Assembly (NCBI GenBank): GCA_027627225.1
Contig: CM051038.1
Location: forward strand, 43,001,348 to 43,065,347
Direction: 5' to 3'
Length of the DNA: 64,000 bases
From: Congeria kusceri
Taxonomy: Eukaryota > Mollusca > Bivalvia > Myida > Dreissenidae
The notes under the pieces: generated by a model
Seen by the model: only the letters and a program-made list of their open reading frames with translations
Database searches by the model: none
Told to the model about the DNA's origin: nothing
Position numbers and translations under genes: made by a program
Shown here: one piece after another, positions 11,359 through 22,980 of the stretch
How positions within the stretch are numbered: the stretch's first letter is position 1
How the letters are laid out: each line of letters starts with the position of its first letter

Positions 11359-11675
11359 CAATCATCATCACCTTATCATCATCATAATCATCATCATAAT
11401 CATCATCTTCTTCTTCTTCTTCATCATTATCATCATCACTATCATCAAAATCAACATTATCATCATCATCATCATCACCATCATCAAAATCATCAAAATC
11501 ATCATCATCATCATCCTAATCATCATCATCATTTTCAGCATCATCATTTTCATGATATTTATAAAATTATATTCATCATTGCATTCATCAGCAAGTTATT
11601 CATTTTCCCATTCATCATATTCACATCATGATATTCATCGTCATGATATTCGTCATTATCATCATTATCATATTT
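11359..11675. repeat. (TCA)n microsatellite with (TTC)n patch
   Basis: Long imperfect TCA/ATC array, densest at 11365-11555, with an inner (TTC) block near 11406-11422 and scattered TCATCAT to 11675. It yields a histidine-rich frame on one strand and a methionine-rich frame on the other; both are artefacts of the repeat. Confidence 0.95.
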
Positions 11676-11679
11676 ACGT

Positions 11680-12438
11680 TTAGAAAGCAATCTTAGTAGA
11701 AACAATAAAAATTTTAATACAATTTAAATGAAACATAATTTATTTTCCTTATGGAAACCAATAAAAAGATTTCAACTGAGTTTCACTCAATACACTCATT
11801 TCTATAGGGTTAGAGATATTTGTGTAAGATAGTGTTACTTATTAACTTGCTATACTTCAATTTCTCAAAACATCTCTTTACAACCCAAGTATGCCTGAAA
11901 TACTTCCCCCATAAGATCTGCTTCTTCCGGTGTTTTATTGAGTGTAACTAACGCGACAGACACCTCATTTGCCGCTCGACAATAGTCTAAATGACCACTC
12001 AATTCTGGCCAATTGATATTTACTGCCTCCCATTACTTCCGAATTAGGATTTATTATAGCAGACAGCGAGCTGGTGTAAATCAATTGACGAACTTCCCTG
12101 GTAATATAAATTTAATTGTACGGAAATATTTATCTTGTCATTTCTATGAATGTTTGTTAAATCAGTATCCGGTTGACTTTTTATGTATTCCAACCACATT
12201 ATTAAAGCTATAAATCACAGTATTTAAGCTATATATGAATAGGTAACATGAACCTTCCATGGATTCCTGCTAATGTAGCACAAATGAGACAATTTAATGT
12301 GTTCAATGCGTAGTTAAAAAAGGGCTAGGTTTGATTTAGAAATTTTGGATATCTATAGGGGAAGATTCTGGACAGTTCTTTCTTCCTCTGTCAACGTGAT
12401 ATACCTGTACCTGTGCCTGTTTTAGACTTTTCACAAAA
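11680..12438. other. No recognisable feature
   Basis: AT-rich DNA. The 66-codon frame at 12013-12213 has no recognisable content. The same holds for 46214-46972. Confidence 0.6.
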
Positions 12439-12440
12439 CA

Positions 12441-12540
12441 CAATTGAGGCGCGTCGTGGGAAACCCGGACTTAATGCATGTGGGTATAGTGTCGTCCTGG
12501 ATTAGCCTGTGCAGTCCGCACGCCTCAATTGTTTTCCCAC
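12441..12540. mobile_element. Truncated palindromic MITE within an 11 bp inverted flank
   Basis: Contains CGTCGTGGGAAA, CCGG.CTTAATGCATGTG and GATTAGCCTGTGCAGTCCGC, the same modules as the full element at 21043-21298. It is cut after the first internal module. It is bracketed by CAATTGAGGCG (12441-12451) and its exact reverse complement CGCCTCAATTG (12521-12531), which suggests a foldback origin of this derivative. Repeated at 46975-47074. Confidence 0.75.
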
Positions 12541-12680
12541 TATTTGTACACATAAACAGCATCAACATTAAAATATAAATGTATTATTTTATGGACCTAG
12601 TAAAATGGACCGTTTAAATTTTGACACCAATAGAATAGTAACCGTATATATTAAGCGGCTGTTTCTAACGTTACCGAATA

Positions 12681-12682
<2 letters not shown>

Positions 12683-12718
<36 letters not shown>
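12683..12718. repeat. (AT)18 dinucleotide run
   Basis: Eighteen AT units, immediately before the SINE-like repeat. Confidence 0.97.
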
Positions 12719-12720
<2 letters not shown>

Positions 12721-12962
12721 ATGGAATCGCTAAGAAAAAATATATACGATGCCAACATTTGTTTTTCGATACACAGTTCCGGCAATATTCGAACTCACGT
12801 CTCCAAAAGGCGCACTTCAATGAAAACTTTCCCACGCTACGATACCTAGATATAAATAGTGCGCATGTGCATAGTGGTACTTCATGTGCATTTCATTCAT
12901 ATCGATTTTACTTCTACTACTTATTTTCCCGCGCCTGCGAAATGTGTCACGGCATAAAATAA
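12719..12962 (-). mobile_element. SINE-like repeat, copy 2, beside an (AT)n run
   Basis: Second copy of the repeat at 6790-7065. On the minus strand the stretch GTGCGCCTTTTGGAGACG followed by GAGTTCGAAT (12787-12796) and TGCCGGAAC looks like the 3' half of a tRNA, with the anticodon arm, B box and one side of the acceptor stem. The 5' half is too degraded to identify. The element abuts an (AT)18 run. Repeated at 47245-47488. Confidence 0.6.
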
Positions 12963-15900
12963 ATAATTTACTGATTGTTAATAAATACGAGACTTATGTG
13001 TTAAGTAGTCATTTAATAGATACTTCTTAAAATATAATTTCATTTTTGAAAATATTAGACCGTATTAGCCCCTTTAATAGACCTTTGGAGGTTTTGTCCC
13101 TAATTTTTAAGAACACCTCCGAAGTTATTGTTAACGGATTTGTGTGCATTCATAGCCTTGACAAGTACCGCAGAAGCTTTACCACGTGCGCCTGTGAGTA
13201 GATTGGCAGTACATTAGGAGATTACAGCGCGAAACTATTGACTACAGGTATATTAAATCAATTTGCATATGATGAACGTTTGTGAAACGTTAATTATAAT
13301 TGATGTTATGTTTAAATCCAAAAACCATAATATGGAAACGTATAATTAGTTTGCTCGCAATAAACGCCTTATATGGAAATATACTAAAAAAATAATGTGT
13401 CTTTTATGAATAAGCATCAATTGAAATATATAAAAGTATAAATTGTTTCTTACGCGAAACGAGTGTATACAAATAATATTTATGCTCTGTTTGGCCATAT
13501 AGTTTAATAATATAGCAGATATTGTTATTAAATTTGTTATGACAGACGATACTTTCTTGTGACAGCATTATTTCTTGAGCTGTCAGAATATGTCTAACTC
13601 AGAATGTAATGAAAATCTCAGAGAACATTTTTTTATTCCGTGAAAGAAAAACGTCATAAGATGTCGTGTGTTAATTGTTAATATTAACTTTGGAAAAATA
13701 TCAATGACAGCATGTGTTCTCGTCGACAGCTATTGACTGGGGCATTCCAAGGCAAACGCTGGAGCGTATACACTTCGTTGAAAATTTAAGAATTGAAATT
13801 TTTTAAACTTACATACTTATTTAAAATAGAACATGCCTCAACTGGGTAAGGTCATTACAGAACAATATGCATATATGCACAAGTCAAAGGGATAAAAACA
13901 ATGTTTTACAGTAATTATTCGTGTTAGAAAGGAGAAACTTTGCTCGAAGATGATATTATTTGGGTAATGTATTTTAAGCTATCGATCTATATATTACAAC
14001 AAAGGTCGTATGGCTATGGCCTCTAAATTAAATATTTGCCATTCTAGAAAGAAAAAAAATCCGGGGAGCATATCTCCCGCACCCATCGCACAGCAAATGT
14101 GCGTGTCGCAGATTCAGTATCAGGTGCGCCCCTGATTGTTCGTTCAAAGGTAGAAACATATCAAGAACGTGTTACTTGGTATCGTTTTGTCATCGCGACT
14201 GTTTTCTTTGAATTTGCTTTCCGTCTTGATATGCAAATCGCGTTGTTTTGACGTTTTGTTCAGCAACAATATCCCCAACTGACAGCGGGCTAGTCGATGT
14301 CAGATGTATTTGATATTACTAACCCGTTATGAAATATTGCTACTGACAGCGTTTGCCAATACTAGACGCTGTTGGGGATTGCTGGTTGATATAAATCGAA
14401 CAATAACCGTTTTTGACATTGATTTTGTTTCTAGATTGCGTAAAATAAAACAGTAAATGCGTAGTCAATATTAGCAATATATATCTAGACAAATGCCTAC
14501 ATACTCTACAGTGCGAAAGTTATTGGTGCAGATTGAAAAGCTACTTTCTGAGCTAAATTGGTTTACATTAGTCAAATTAAAAAAGAAACAATAAGTGTTG
14601 CAGAAGGCGACAGTTTATTCTTTAAATGGGTTATGGGTCGTAAAATAAGAATTACAAAATTTAATATCAACTCTTTTTAATTTTACAATTAGTTAACTTA
14701 TTACCTATTTGCATACCATGCAATGGTGATGTGTCGGCATTAAGTAACAGTGGCATATGAAAGAAATACAAACATGTAAATTATTTGAAATATTCCATTT
14801 TTATAAATTTTCATTATTTATTTAGTCAACTTGCGAATTATTTATAGGTTCATAAACAAAGTGACATGTATAACAATCAGAAACGGAACTTCATTTGATA
14901 TAAATCGTAGCTATAGTAACATTTATTATCAATGGGGAAAGAGCATAGTCAAATTAAGGCAATGTTATAAACTGTGGTAAATACAGCTGTAAACCATATA
15001 ACGAAGATTATATTTGTTATGCAAAGAAGGACATAATGAAGGCGAATTCAATTTATGGATAGATGTTTATTAAGATATGTGTGAGAATTATTTGCTTAGA
15101 AAATGTGTATTATATCCTAGAAAAGATTACATCGTAATCTGTACAAAAATGATCACCTTATTCATATATGTAGACACGTGCTTTTTCTATTTTTTCAGAA
15201 CAAGAAAAACACTTTATGTTAAAGATAGCTCAGAAGGGTTGTTTATGTATGCATAATAAATGAATAACATAAAGCAGAACTGTACAATTCTGTGTTCATT
15301 ATATTGTTATGTACTAATACAATGCAGAGTATTTATTAAATGAAATTTTTATTATGCAACACAAAGTGAATACATGGTAAAATACTATATATGAGTACGT
15401 AAGATGGCCTTACGGTAATAAAATAACTGTCATAAGAAATAACTGTCATAAGAAGTCCAATAGTAATTTATTAAGTACGTGTAAAGACGTTTTCAACAAA
15501 ATTTATTAACGCATATGTATAACATTTTGTTAATACTTAATTTAGACAGTTTCATTATAACTATCGAAAACGTAATTAAAACATTTAAACTACCACGGCA
15601 TTTAAGGTCTGACTACAACAGTAACCTAACATTGCTTTCACGTAATTAAAGAACACCGTTGCCCAAATGTAATTGATGTTTTTAGAAAAATAATAACGTC
15701 AACCATCATACTCATATTGCAAACTTGATAAATCAAAGGAATTTGATCAGGTCATTAGACCGTGTTGCCCAAGAAAAGTTGACATCTTGGAAATTTATTG
15801 CAGAAATACAAGCTGTCCGCACGTGAATTGAAAATAAACGTCGACACCTCACGCAATTTAAATCACGTCATCAGTTCGTGAATCTAAGGATGTGAAAGTT

Positions 15901-16072
15901 AATAAATTGTAAATTGGAAATTGAATGGAACTGGCATCGCAAAAAGTTCATAAATCGTTGCTGCAATAAAATGACAAATGACTTTCTTTGACTTTGAAAA
16001 TTAATCAATCAATTTATCATGTTATTTCGTCAAAAATAAAATATATTATTACATCAATATACACAATATGTG
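12963..16072. other. Long AT-rich stretch with almost no structure
   Basis: No open frame of 60 codons on either strand and no clear repeat. Minor items: a short inverted pair CAGCAACAATATCCCCAAC (14260s) and TTGGGGATTGCTG (14370s), and a doubled AATAACTGTCATAAG near 15420-15452. Repeated at 47489-50598. Confidence 0.6.
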
Positions 16073-16074
16073 TA

Positions 16075-16698
16075 GCTCGGACACATTAACCTGACCCTCG
16101 TGAACTCTATAATAATTACGCGCTCGAAATATTTTTACTCTTTTTGTCCGCGCACGTTTTGTTGATGTCATGACTGTTTTTTTCAGCGAATACTATTAAA
16201 TCGAATTGACTGGAACGTAAAGTAATAAATTCTTAATTTATTGTATTATACTAATAGAAAAAAAGAAACTGGACATGTTTTCAATGGGCATTTTGTATAT
16301 TTAGTTAGATATTCATATAAATGAATTGGGTATCAAAACTTAGGTTATAAATTGAACTAATCAATAATTATAATGCCACTAAAAATTGATCAATAAATAA
16401 AAAGTAAACGGCGGTGTTTAATCTTCGAAAACATCAAACACAAGTATAGTGGTCGTCTTTGCAACTTTAAAATCACTAATATTTCGTTTGGATGACTTTA
16501 ACATTTTAATATTAGTCAATTTGCAAGGGCATTAACAATATTGATTCCTACAGTGTATACCCTAAATTTTGATACCAAATTCAACCATATTTAAATCTAA
16601 CAACATATTAAAATACGCAATGAAAGCATGTCCAGTTTCTTTTTTCCATTAGTATATACTGCTGAATAAAGGTTAGTGTCAGGTTAATGTGTCCGAGC
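16075..16698. mobile_element. Foldback MITE with TA target site, 624 bp
   Basis: The ends GCTCGGACACATTAACCT and its reverse complement (21 exact bases) are each flanked by TA. Complementarity continues inward: the AAGAAACTGGACATG block (16262-16279) pairs with GCATGTCCAGTTTCTT near 16626-16640, and the GGTATCAAAACTTAGG block pairs near 16565-16580. So much of the element is one long imperfect stem with about 150 extra bases on the left side. TA duplication suggests Tc1/mariner-type mobilisation. No transposase. Repeated at 50601-51224. Confidence 0.8.
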
Positions 16699-17668
16699 TA
16701 TACTTTATGCAATCATCTTATCTCGTTTCCCATGGAAGGGAGACAACTACATCTACTTAGATAATCGAATGAAACGCAAGTATCCAGCCTCTACACAAAG
16801 ATGGGAAGCATTAAACCGTAGACTACTTTTGTCGAAATGCCAATTTTGGAGTCCAAGCTAGTTTTGTTGAACGTACATATTTCGCGAAGAAATAATGTAT
16901 TTACTAAGGAATGTATTAAATGAATAATTTTATTTATTTGCAAAAAATTCATAATCAAATATGAAACAATAAAGAAAATACGATATAAAGGCGAATAATA
17001 TCGATTTAAACACTGTTTAACATCACTGTCATATTGCATCGAATTCCTTTTTAAGAAGCGCTTTAAAGGTAAAGAGCCGACAAACTTTGTGGCAGACAGA
17101 CACACGGACTGACGGACGAACGTACTGATATACAAACTAAACTTCATGGGTCGTTTACTGATTCGCGGAGGCTTACAATGTACTTTCGACAAAAAAATAG
17201 CCAGTATTTATCAACAGTAGTAGCTTAGGGTTTAATATCTCCGCACATAGACAGAACTGGTTCCGAGCATAGCTCGTATCCCTGCCGGCACGAAGTTCCC
17301 CGTGACCATGGTCAATTCACATGCGCGAAATAAAATCGTGGAAAAGCATATTACAATAACATGTGACATCAGTTTCTCGAAATATTAGTTGTGTATATAA
17401 TGTAATATTCCTTTCCAATATGAACACATAAACATGATACCATAATGAATGAGTATATAGGGTCTAAATTTTGCGAATATATAACATATACGGAAAAACA
17501 GTTTGTCATACGTATAGTCCGACAACATTGACCTGGCACTCATGCATAATCCGTTCGTTTCCGTAACCTTTTATATAAATAGGAAAAATACATACAAGCA
17601 ACCGCTCGTAACGGATCAATATACTAAATTTGAGTTTAAATTAATTTACCATATAATTCTAGACGTAG

Positions 17669-17740
17669 AATTAAATGGTCGAGAGGTTAAGGCAGTAGCT
17701 TACGGATCGCGGAGTTACGGGTTCGATTCCGTTTTTGTAC
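17669..17740 (+). repeat. tRNA-like sequence (Ser/Leu-type head), degraded
   Basis: A box TGGTCGAGAGG at 17676-17686 and an intact B box GGTTCGATTCC at 17720-17730, at normal spacing. The D stem can pair, but the anticodon stem cannot and only about four acceptor pairs form, so this is not a working tRNA. It could still act as an internal RNA polymerase III promoter, as in SINEs. Repeated at 52195-52266. Confidence 0.6.
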
Positions 17741-17872
17741 TTTTTGTTATTTGAATACAGCATTTCACGTTTCAGTTGCATTATCTTGTTATTGTATTGC
17801 AGATATATTACCTCCAACTAAAAATACAGCTGCAACGACAATTTCCTTATATTGCCCTGGAAAAACAATAAT

Positions 17873-17940
17873 GATTAAAATACTGATTTGAACATCATAA
17901 CCGCTGAGCGAGCACTCTACCATTACGCTATCGTTCCAGA
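17873..17940 (-). repeat. tRNA-like sequence (Ala-type head), degraded, minus strand
   Basis: The minus strand reads TAGCGTAATGGTAGAGTGCT, close to the D arm of tRNAs of the TAGCTCAGTGGTAGAG type, then CTCGCTCAGCGG and a B-box-like GATGTTCAAATC. The anticodon stem is not maintained and the total is short. Repeated at 52399-52466. Confidence 0.5.
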
Positions 17941-18079
17941 TGAATAATGCGTGCCCAGATAACCGACTATATTATCTTTAAAGCGAGAACCGTGTGAATA
18001 ATGCATAGTATAGTACAGCGACGAATATCTACATAGCATGACGGAAACAAATGAATGCCAGGTCAATGTTGCCAGACTA

Positions 18080-19540
18080 TATATGAAAAAACGTAAACAA
18101 ATACCAAAAAGTGGATTTACCTTGTTTATAATAAGTATATATTATAAATGCAAGTTGATTTCGTTTTATAAAAGTTGTATTTATTATTTATTTTGGCTTG
18201 ATATTCGTGTACACATTCATATACTTCAAACCCAGTTAAATACGATTATACATTGTGTCCATTTGTTTCAAAATGCGTTGATTATTGTTTTAGGTTTCAG
18301 ATTCTTTCAATCTCATTAAAATCATCTTCAGTCTGTCGCTACTATATTATATGCTGACTGGATTTGATGACTTCGCATTAGGGGACACATTCAGGTGACC
18401 TTTTCAGGAGCCAATCAAATTGTTGCCTTCAAAATGTTGTGGTATAAACTACAAAAACTATGCACGAAATTAACGTGAACTTTGAATGTTTACTCGCCTA
18501 AGGTACCACTATATCCATTGTTATCCACGTGAAAATTAACTGTAAATGATTTATTCCCAAGGATAAGATGGAAATGCATCAATTTTCAAAAACCGTGACC
18601 AAACATTGCTGTGCAAAAGGCAATTTCATTAGGCGCAGCATGGCTGATGTTTTATTGTTCGGAAGGTCATTTGAACGCGACCTGTTATACGATGTCTTCA
18701 GATTCTAACAATGTTAGGATTAGATTTAATGAGATTGAGCTTCTTTCTGCAAGAAACTAATTCAAATACTAAATTAAACACCCATCTTCTGGCGGATCAA
18801 GGTTACTATAACAAATGACTTCCTATCGCTAGTGAAACAAATCTGTCACCAAAAATATCACATGTCAATTTATACATTTGCTAGCAAGCTAATACTTGTC
18901 TTAAACTACATTGGACAATCAAGTACACTTAATCAAATGGAAATTAAATTTGATGACTAATACTGAATATCAATTATGTTGTCTAGAATATTGAATTCGT
19001 TTGTGAAAAAAGAAGATTAAAACTAATGTGTGTTACTAAAACTGGTATACATAAATATTGTTTAAACAATTTGACTTTAGAAAAAGAGTAACACAACCGC
19101 CGAAGTTTATTATTAAAATATCCACACAAAGGATGAAATAACACAATCCAAAGTGAAATAGCAATATTGCAAATAAAATACTAAACCATCGAATATGACC
19201 TGAAATGATCTTAGAAACAAACAGGATTTAAAAATAAACGGAGTTTGTGTGTATACAATATAATTCTTTAAAACGGAATACTTGAATATATTAAGCGTCA
19301 ACGACGTTTAAGCAATTTTACCATTGTTTACTTTTATAATTGGTTTTATGCAGACGTATTTCTGCGATCGTGTTTTATTGTTTTATCTTGTTTCATTTTA
19401 CTGTTTCTCAATTGTAATTTAATTGTCATGTTTTGTGTTATATGGACGTCATTGTATTTTTGTTCAAATCTGTTATGTCTGGGTCTGTAAAGAATCTTAG
19501 ATATTCTACAATGAGAAAAGAATTCCTTAAGCCCCCTTCT
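18080..19540. other. No strong feature
   Basis: AT-rich. A short inverted pair, CAATCTCATTAAAATC near 18310 and GATTTAATGAGATTG near 18723, lies about 400 bp apart and might be worn TIRs. Open frames at 18038-18319 and 19113-19301 have no recognisable content. Repeated at 52606-54066. Confidence 0.5.
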
Positions 19541-19544
19541 CACT

Positions 19545-19985
19545 GTCCCGGTTTGACAACCCCGGTAAGTCCCGGTAAGTGATCCGGGCAAAACCCTGTC
19601 GAACCGGGAGAACAGCCCTGGCGCCATCGTGATCATCTTGGACGAGCCAGTATGATCCGGGTTGAACCATGATGATCCGGCTAACAGCCCCGGATGTTTT
19701 AAAATGTTTAATACAACCGTGAGTCACCGGGAGTCAACGGGAAAGATATCAAAAACCGGCATACTCAGATTAAATCCGGTGCAATGCCGGTACATTGCGG
19801 GGAAGGTCCGGGTCTCCACCCTCCCTCTACCGTAATAAAAACCGTAGTGTTGCGGTGTCATGGGAATGCGGTGTGAAACCGGCGTGTCACCGGCGCCCAA
19901 CCGTGGTATGACGGGACGGTCCCGGCGGTCATCGGGACACCACCGGTTTCCAATCTAGGTTCACACTGGGATTAACCGGGAAACA
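19545..19985. repeat. GC-rich CCGG-motif repeat island
   Basis: Abrupt rise in GC content with dozens of CCGG/CCCGG/ACCGG words, bounded by TCTCACTGTCCCGG at the left and TTCACACTGGGATTAACCGG at the right. The sharp edges and the contrast with the AT-rich surroundings suggest an inserted repeat. A minus-strand 96-codon frame across it has no recognisable motif. Repeated at 54071-54511. Confidence 0.7.
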
Positions 19986-19989
19986 CATC

Positions 19990-20615
19990 GATATACAAAG
20001 TATTTACATTTGGTTACATTTTTCAAATTCTATAAAAATTAAGATAAAATGTTTGATAAATTCTGTATAACGAGCTGTGCCGTATTATATGATATAATTT
20101 GTTAGATGGATACCAGTGAATCAAAGTTTTAATGCATAATAAAGTGTGTACGGGATATTATAATATTATGTTTTATAACTTTTCATACATAATTCTAATG
20201 AATTCGCATACATAATAAAACGTATCACGAAGCAGTTGTTTTACTAGTAAATGAAAATTAATTTTAGTTATCCAAAGTAAGAAAGTTGACTTTTACCAGC
20301 AGGGACTGGTGTATTCTCGATTAATTTCTAAATAATGTTGCAGAATGTCATCATTACCCAAACGTGTTGATGTTTGTATTATTTTTTATATTTTATTTCA
20401 TTATTATATATATATAAGTGCTTGAATTTTGCGTATTACTATGACAAAAGAAAATCCGCGTAACATAATTTCCACTATCATATTGTGTTTTGATTTATTT
20501 TGGAAACATCATTATACAAAAACATAAAACAGCCATACTATCATCGGTTCTTCACATTTTGGCAAATATATCATCATGATAAATGGTGCTATAAAAAGAA
20601 ATAACTTCAAGACGA
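19990..20615. other. No recognisable feature
   Basis: AT-rich DNA with a small (AT)n patch near 20406-20416. The same holds for 54516-55141. Confidence 0.55.
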
Positions 20616-21042
20616 GATAATCAGACAGTGTTCCATAAAAACGATATCAAAACGTGATAACGCGACTAACGCCCGACCTATACTTTTATATTACCAAAGG
20701 TTGCAATATTTGTGTGTAAAATATGTTCTTTAAATGCGCTGGTTCGTGTTTGGAAGAAAAGAAATAAAAAGTGTAAAATGATTTTATTCACGGAAAAATA
20801 TGTGAATAGGCGAATGTTGCAGGCACCAGTTTTGTACTCAAAACTATTTAAATGCGGGTTGTTGCATAATTGTCATTCTTCATTGAAAATCACTTCTCAG
20901 GTAAATTATTAGTGGCAAAAGCGAGTAAGATACAGAAACATGTGAAAGTAGTAAACTTTCTGATATAAAATATGCCCCAATATAATTTCCTAATGCGAAA
21001 TATTATTCCAAAATCAACATGCAAGAAATATATATATGCGAT

Positions 21043-21298
21043 GTGTGTTGTGGGAATCCCGGGCTTATTGCACGTGCGTAAAGCGTCGTCCCGGATAAGC
21101 CTGTGCAGTCCGTACAGGCTAATCCAGGACGGCACTTTCCGCTTTAATGGTATTTTCTGTTTCACGTAAGTCTCTTCTAAACATAAATCCACTGAAGGCG
21201 GAATGTGCCGTCCTGGATTAGCCTATGCAGACCGCAAAGGCTAATCCGGGTGGACACTTTACGCACATGCATAAAGCCCGGTTTTCCCACGACACGCT
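21043..21298. mobile_element. Palindromic MITE, about 255 bp, full length
   Basis: The two ends are inverted: GTGTTGTGGGAA..CCGGGCTT at the left and AAGCCCGGTTTTCCCACGAC at the right. Each half holds a smaller hairpin built on AGCCTGTGCAGTCCGTACAG (left) and TTAGCCTATGCAGACCGCAA (right), so four related modules lie back to back. From memory this module type is abundant in bivalve genomes. Non-autonomous, sitting in the break of direct repeat DR-2. A chance 65-codon frame crosses it. Repeated at 55569-55824. Confidence 0.85.
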
Positions 21299-22518
21299 AT
21301 ACATTATAGTTACTATAAATAAATATCTATGTACTGACCTTCACGCATGTGACATTATGGGGAAATTATTTATAAAAAAATTATATCATCTCAATACACT
21401 TGCTTTTGACGATGTTCAAATTAGGGTAATATAATTATATTCCTATGTTTCAAATGCTCATAGACTGTGAGCATGATAGAGATTCGCAAAAGGTTATGAT
21501 TTGAACAAAGAAAGTCGTGCTCGTGTGTGCTTTCTATTAATTAGTACGGTAAATATGTGCGCTTATCACTCTGCCAACCCGAAGCTAATAAAGGAACAAT
21601 AACGCATGATTTGTTGTTATCCAAATCAGCTGAATATTATATTATTTGTGTTTTACTTACCAATCAATCATTGTTTTTATTCCCTGCATAGAAATACTTT
21701 CTACGGTTTAGTACGACAATTTAAAAAGGATAAGTGATGTTCTATAACATGGTTCACTAAATTATTAACTATCGGTTACGTCGCGCTTTCCTGTCTTTGG
21801 GCAAAGAATGTTGGTGACAACCTTATAAAAAATTTAAAGACGTTATAAGACGTGTAAAAAGAGAAACCGTGTGACTACATGTAATCTTGAATCTGGTAAC
21901 CGTATGACATATTTATTGGCATTGTTTCATTTGATATCCGACAAAGAGAAAAAGTTTCTACGCCTCGTACACACTTGACGACGTGCTTTAGCTACATCAC
22001 TGTCAAAAGCGTTTCGTATTTGAACGACCGTATCATTAATTTGGTCGTATGGCTTCAGATGACGAAAACCACGAACATCTATCTCGGTACTTGTTGTGTG
22101 ATTAATTTTTGCTATGTCAAATAAATTGCTTGTCGGGCATATGCAGTACTGGATATCACGTATCCGCATTTAGCAACTATGCATGTTGCAATTATACTGA
22201 GAAAAGACATGTGCATGAAAAGTGTCAAACATAGCATTAAAATTCAATACAATGTTGAATGAATGTTTTACCAGTACAAATACTCGAATGAATCAAACTA
22301 TTAACACTAATTTTATTTGTACAGTTTTTGTTATGTTTTTCACGTTATAAGCACTCCACTTTGAAATTAAACAAAGCAGTTGCTTTTGATTAGATCTACT
22401 TACAATTACAAATAGAACTAACACGAGCAATTTATGTAATGATAATATTAGCATTAATATTATATATGTTACTATAAATAGTAACACATTTGTACAGGAA
22501 AAAATCAATAACAATAAG

Positions 22519-22980
22519 CTATCGTGCCAATACAGGCAGTTCCGGTTATTTGCAAGATCTCAGCAAAACTCACGTGTGCGTAATGACGCAATTTTTCATA
22601 TGATATTTATTTCATTATTCCGAACTAATCGTATTGTGTCAAAAATCTACTTTAAAAATTAGACCGCTTTAAAAACATTACATTGGAAGTTAAAAATTTT
22701 AAAATAAGCAAGATTCCCAACATGTTCATAGCATTTACAACGAGTATAGTGACGTCGATATATAGTGACGTCACATTTATGTTGTGTACACATTGAACAG
22801 TGACGTCACTTTTATATGTGTACAAGAGAGGCAATAATAACAATGGTATATTTAAAAAAAGCTTAAAGCCATCGTGGTAATACAGGTGTATGGTGCCAAT
22901 ATCCAGTTCCGGCACGGTTTTAAGCCCGAGTGCTAATGCAGGTTTGGGGTCCCAATAACCACTTCCGACACGGCTTTGCC
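22519..22980 (+). repeat. About 57 bp degenerate repeat: two adjacent units and a distant partial unit
   Basis: Units at 22866-22921 and 22922-22980 share TAATACAGG/TAATGCAGG, CCAATA.CCA.TTCCG and CACGG.TTT. A shortened unit lies at 22519-22551 (CTATCGTGCCAATACAGG..AGTTCCGG). Repeated at 57045-57506. Confidence 0.65.
22750..22808. promoter_or_regulatory. Cluster of three CRE-type palindromes
   Basis: TGACGTCG at 22750-22757, TGACGTCA at 22766-22773 and TGACGTCA at 22801-22808, the last two within a repeated frame AGTGACGTCAC..TTTAT..TGTGTACA. Perfect CREB/ATF sites in animals. The spacing suggests a small duplicated block, so it may be a repeat rather than a working enhancer. Repeated at 57276-57334. 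Confidence 0.5.

Larger units (their letters stand above)
17517..18077. mobile_element. Related TA-flanked MITE carrying tRNA-like sequences, 561 bp
   Basis: The left end GTCCGACAACATTGACCTGG and the right end (reverse complement GTCTGGCAACATTGACCTGG) are each flanked by TA. The TIR resembles that of the element at 16075-16698 (ACATTAACCTG against ACATTGACCTG), so the two are one family. It contains two tRNA-like stretches in opposite orientation. Repeated at 52043-52603. Confidence 0.8.

Noticed and set aside
11347..11631. Histidine-rich 94-codon frame
   Set aside because: It is the translation of the TCA microsatellite; the opposite strand gives an equally long methionine-rich frame.
16791..17192. 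133-codon minus-strand frame
   Set aside because: No recognisable domain, no start context or splice partner, and it includes a simple CAGACAGACACACGGACTGACGG-like patch common as repeat DNA.
17669..17740. Functional tRNA gene
   Set aside because: A and B boxes are good, but the anticodon stem does not pair and the acceptor stem has only about four pairs.
18306..18742. Possible TIR element with CAATCTCATTAAA ends
   Set aside because: Only about 16 bases are complementary, there is no target duplication and no second copy in the unit.
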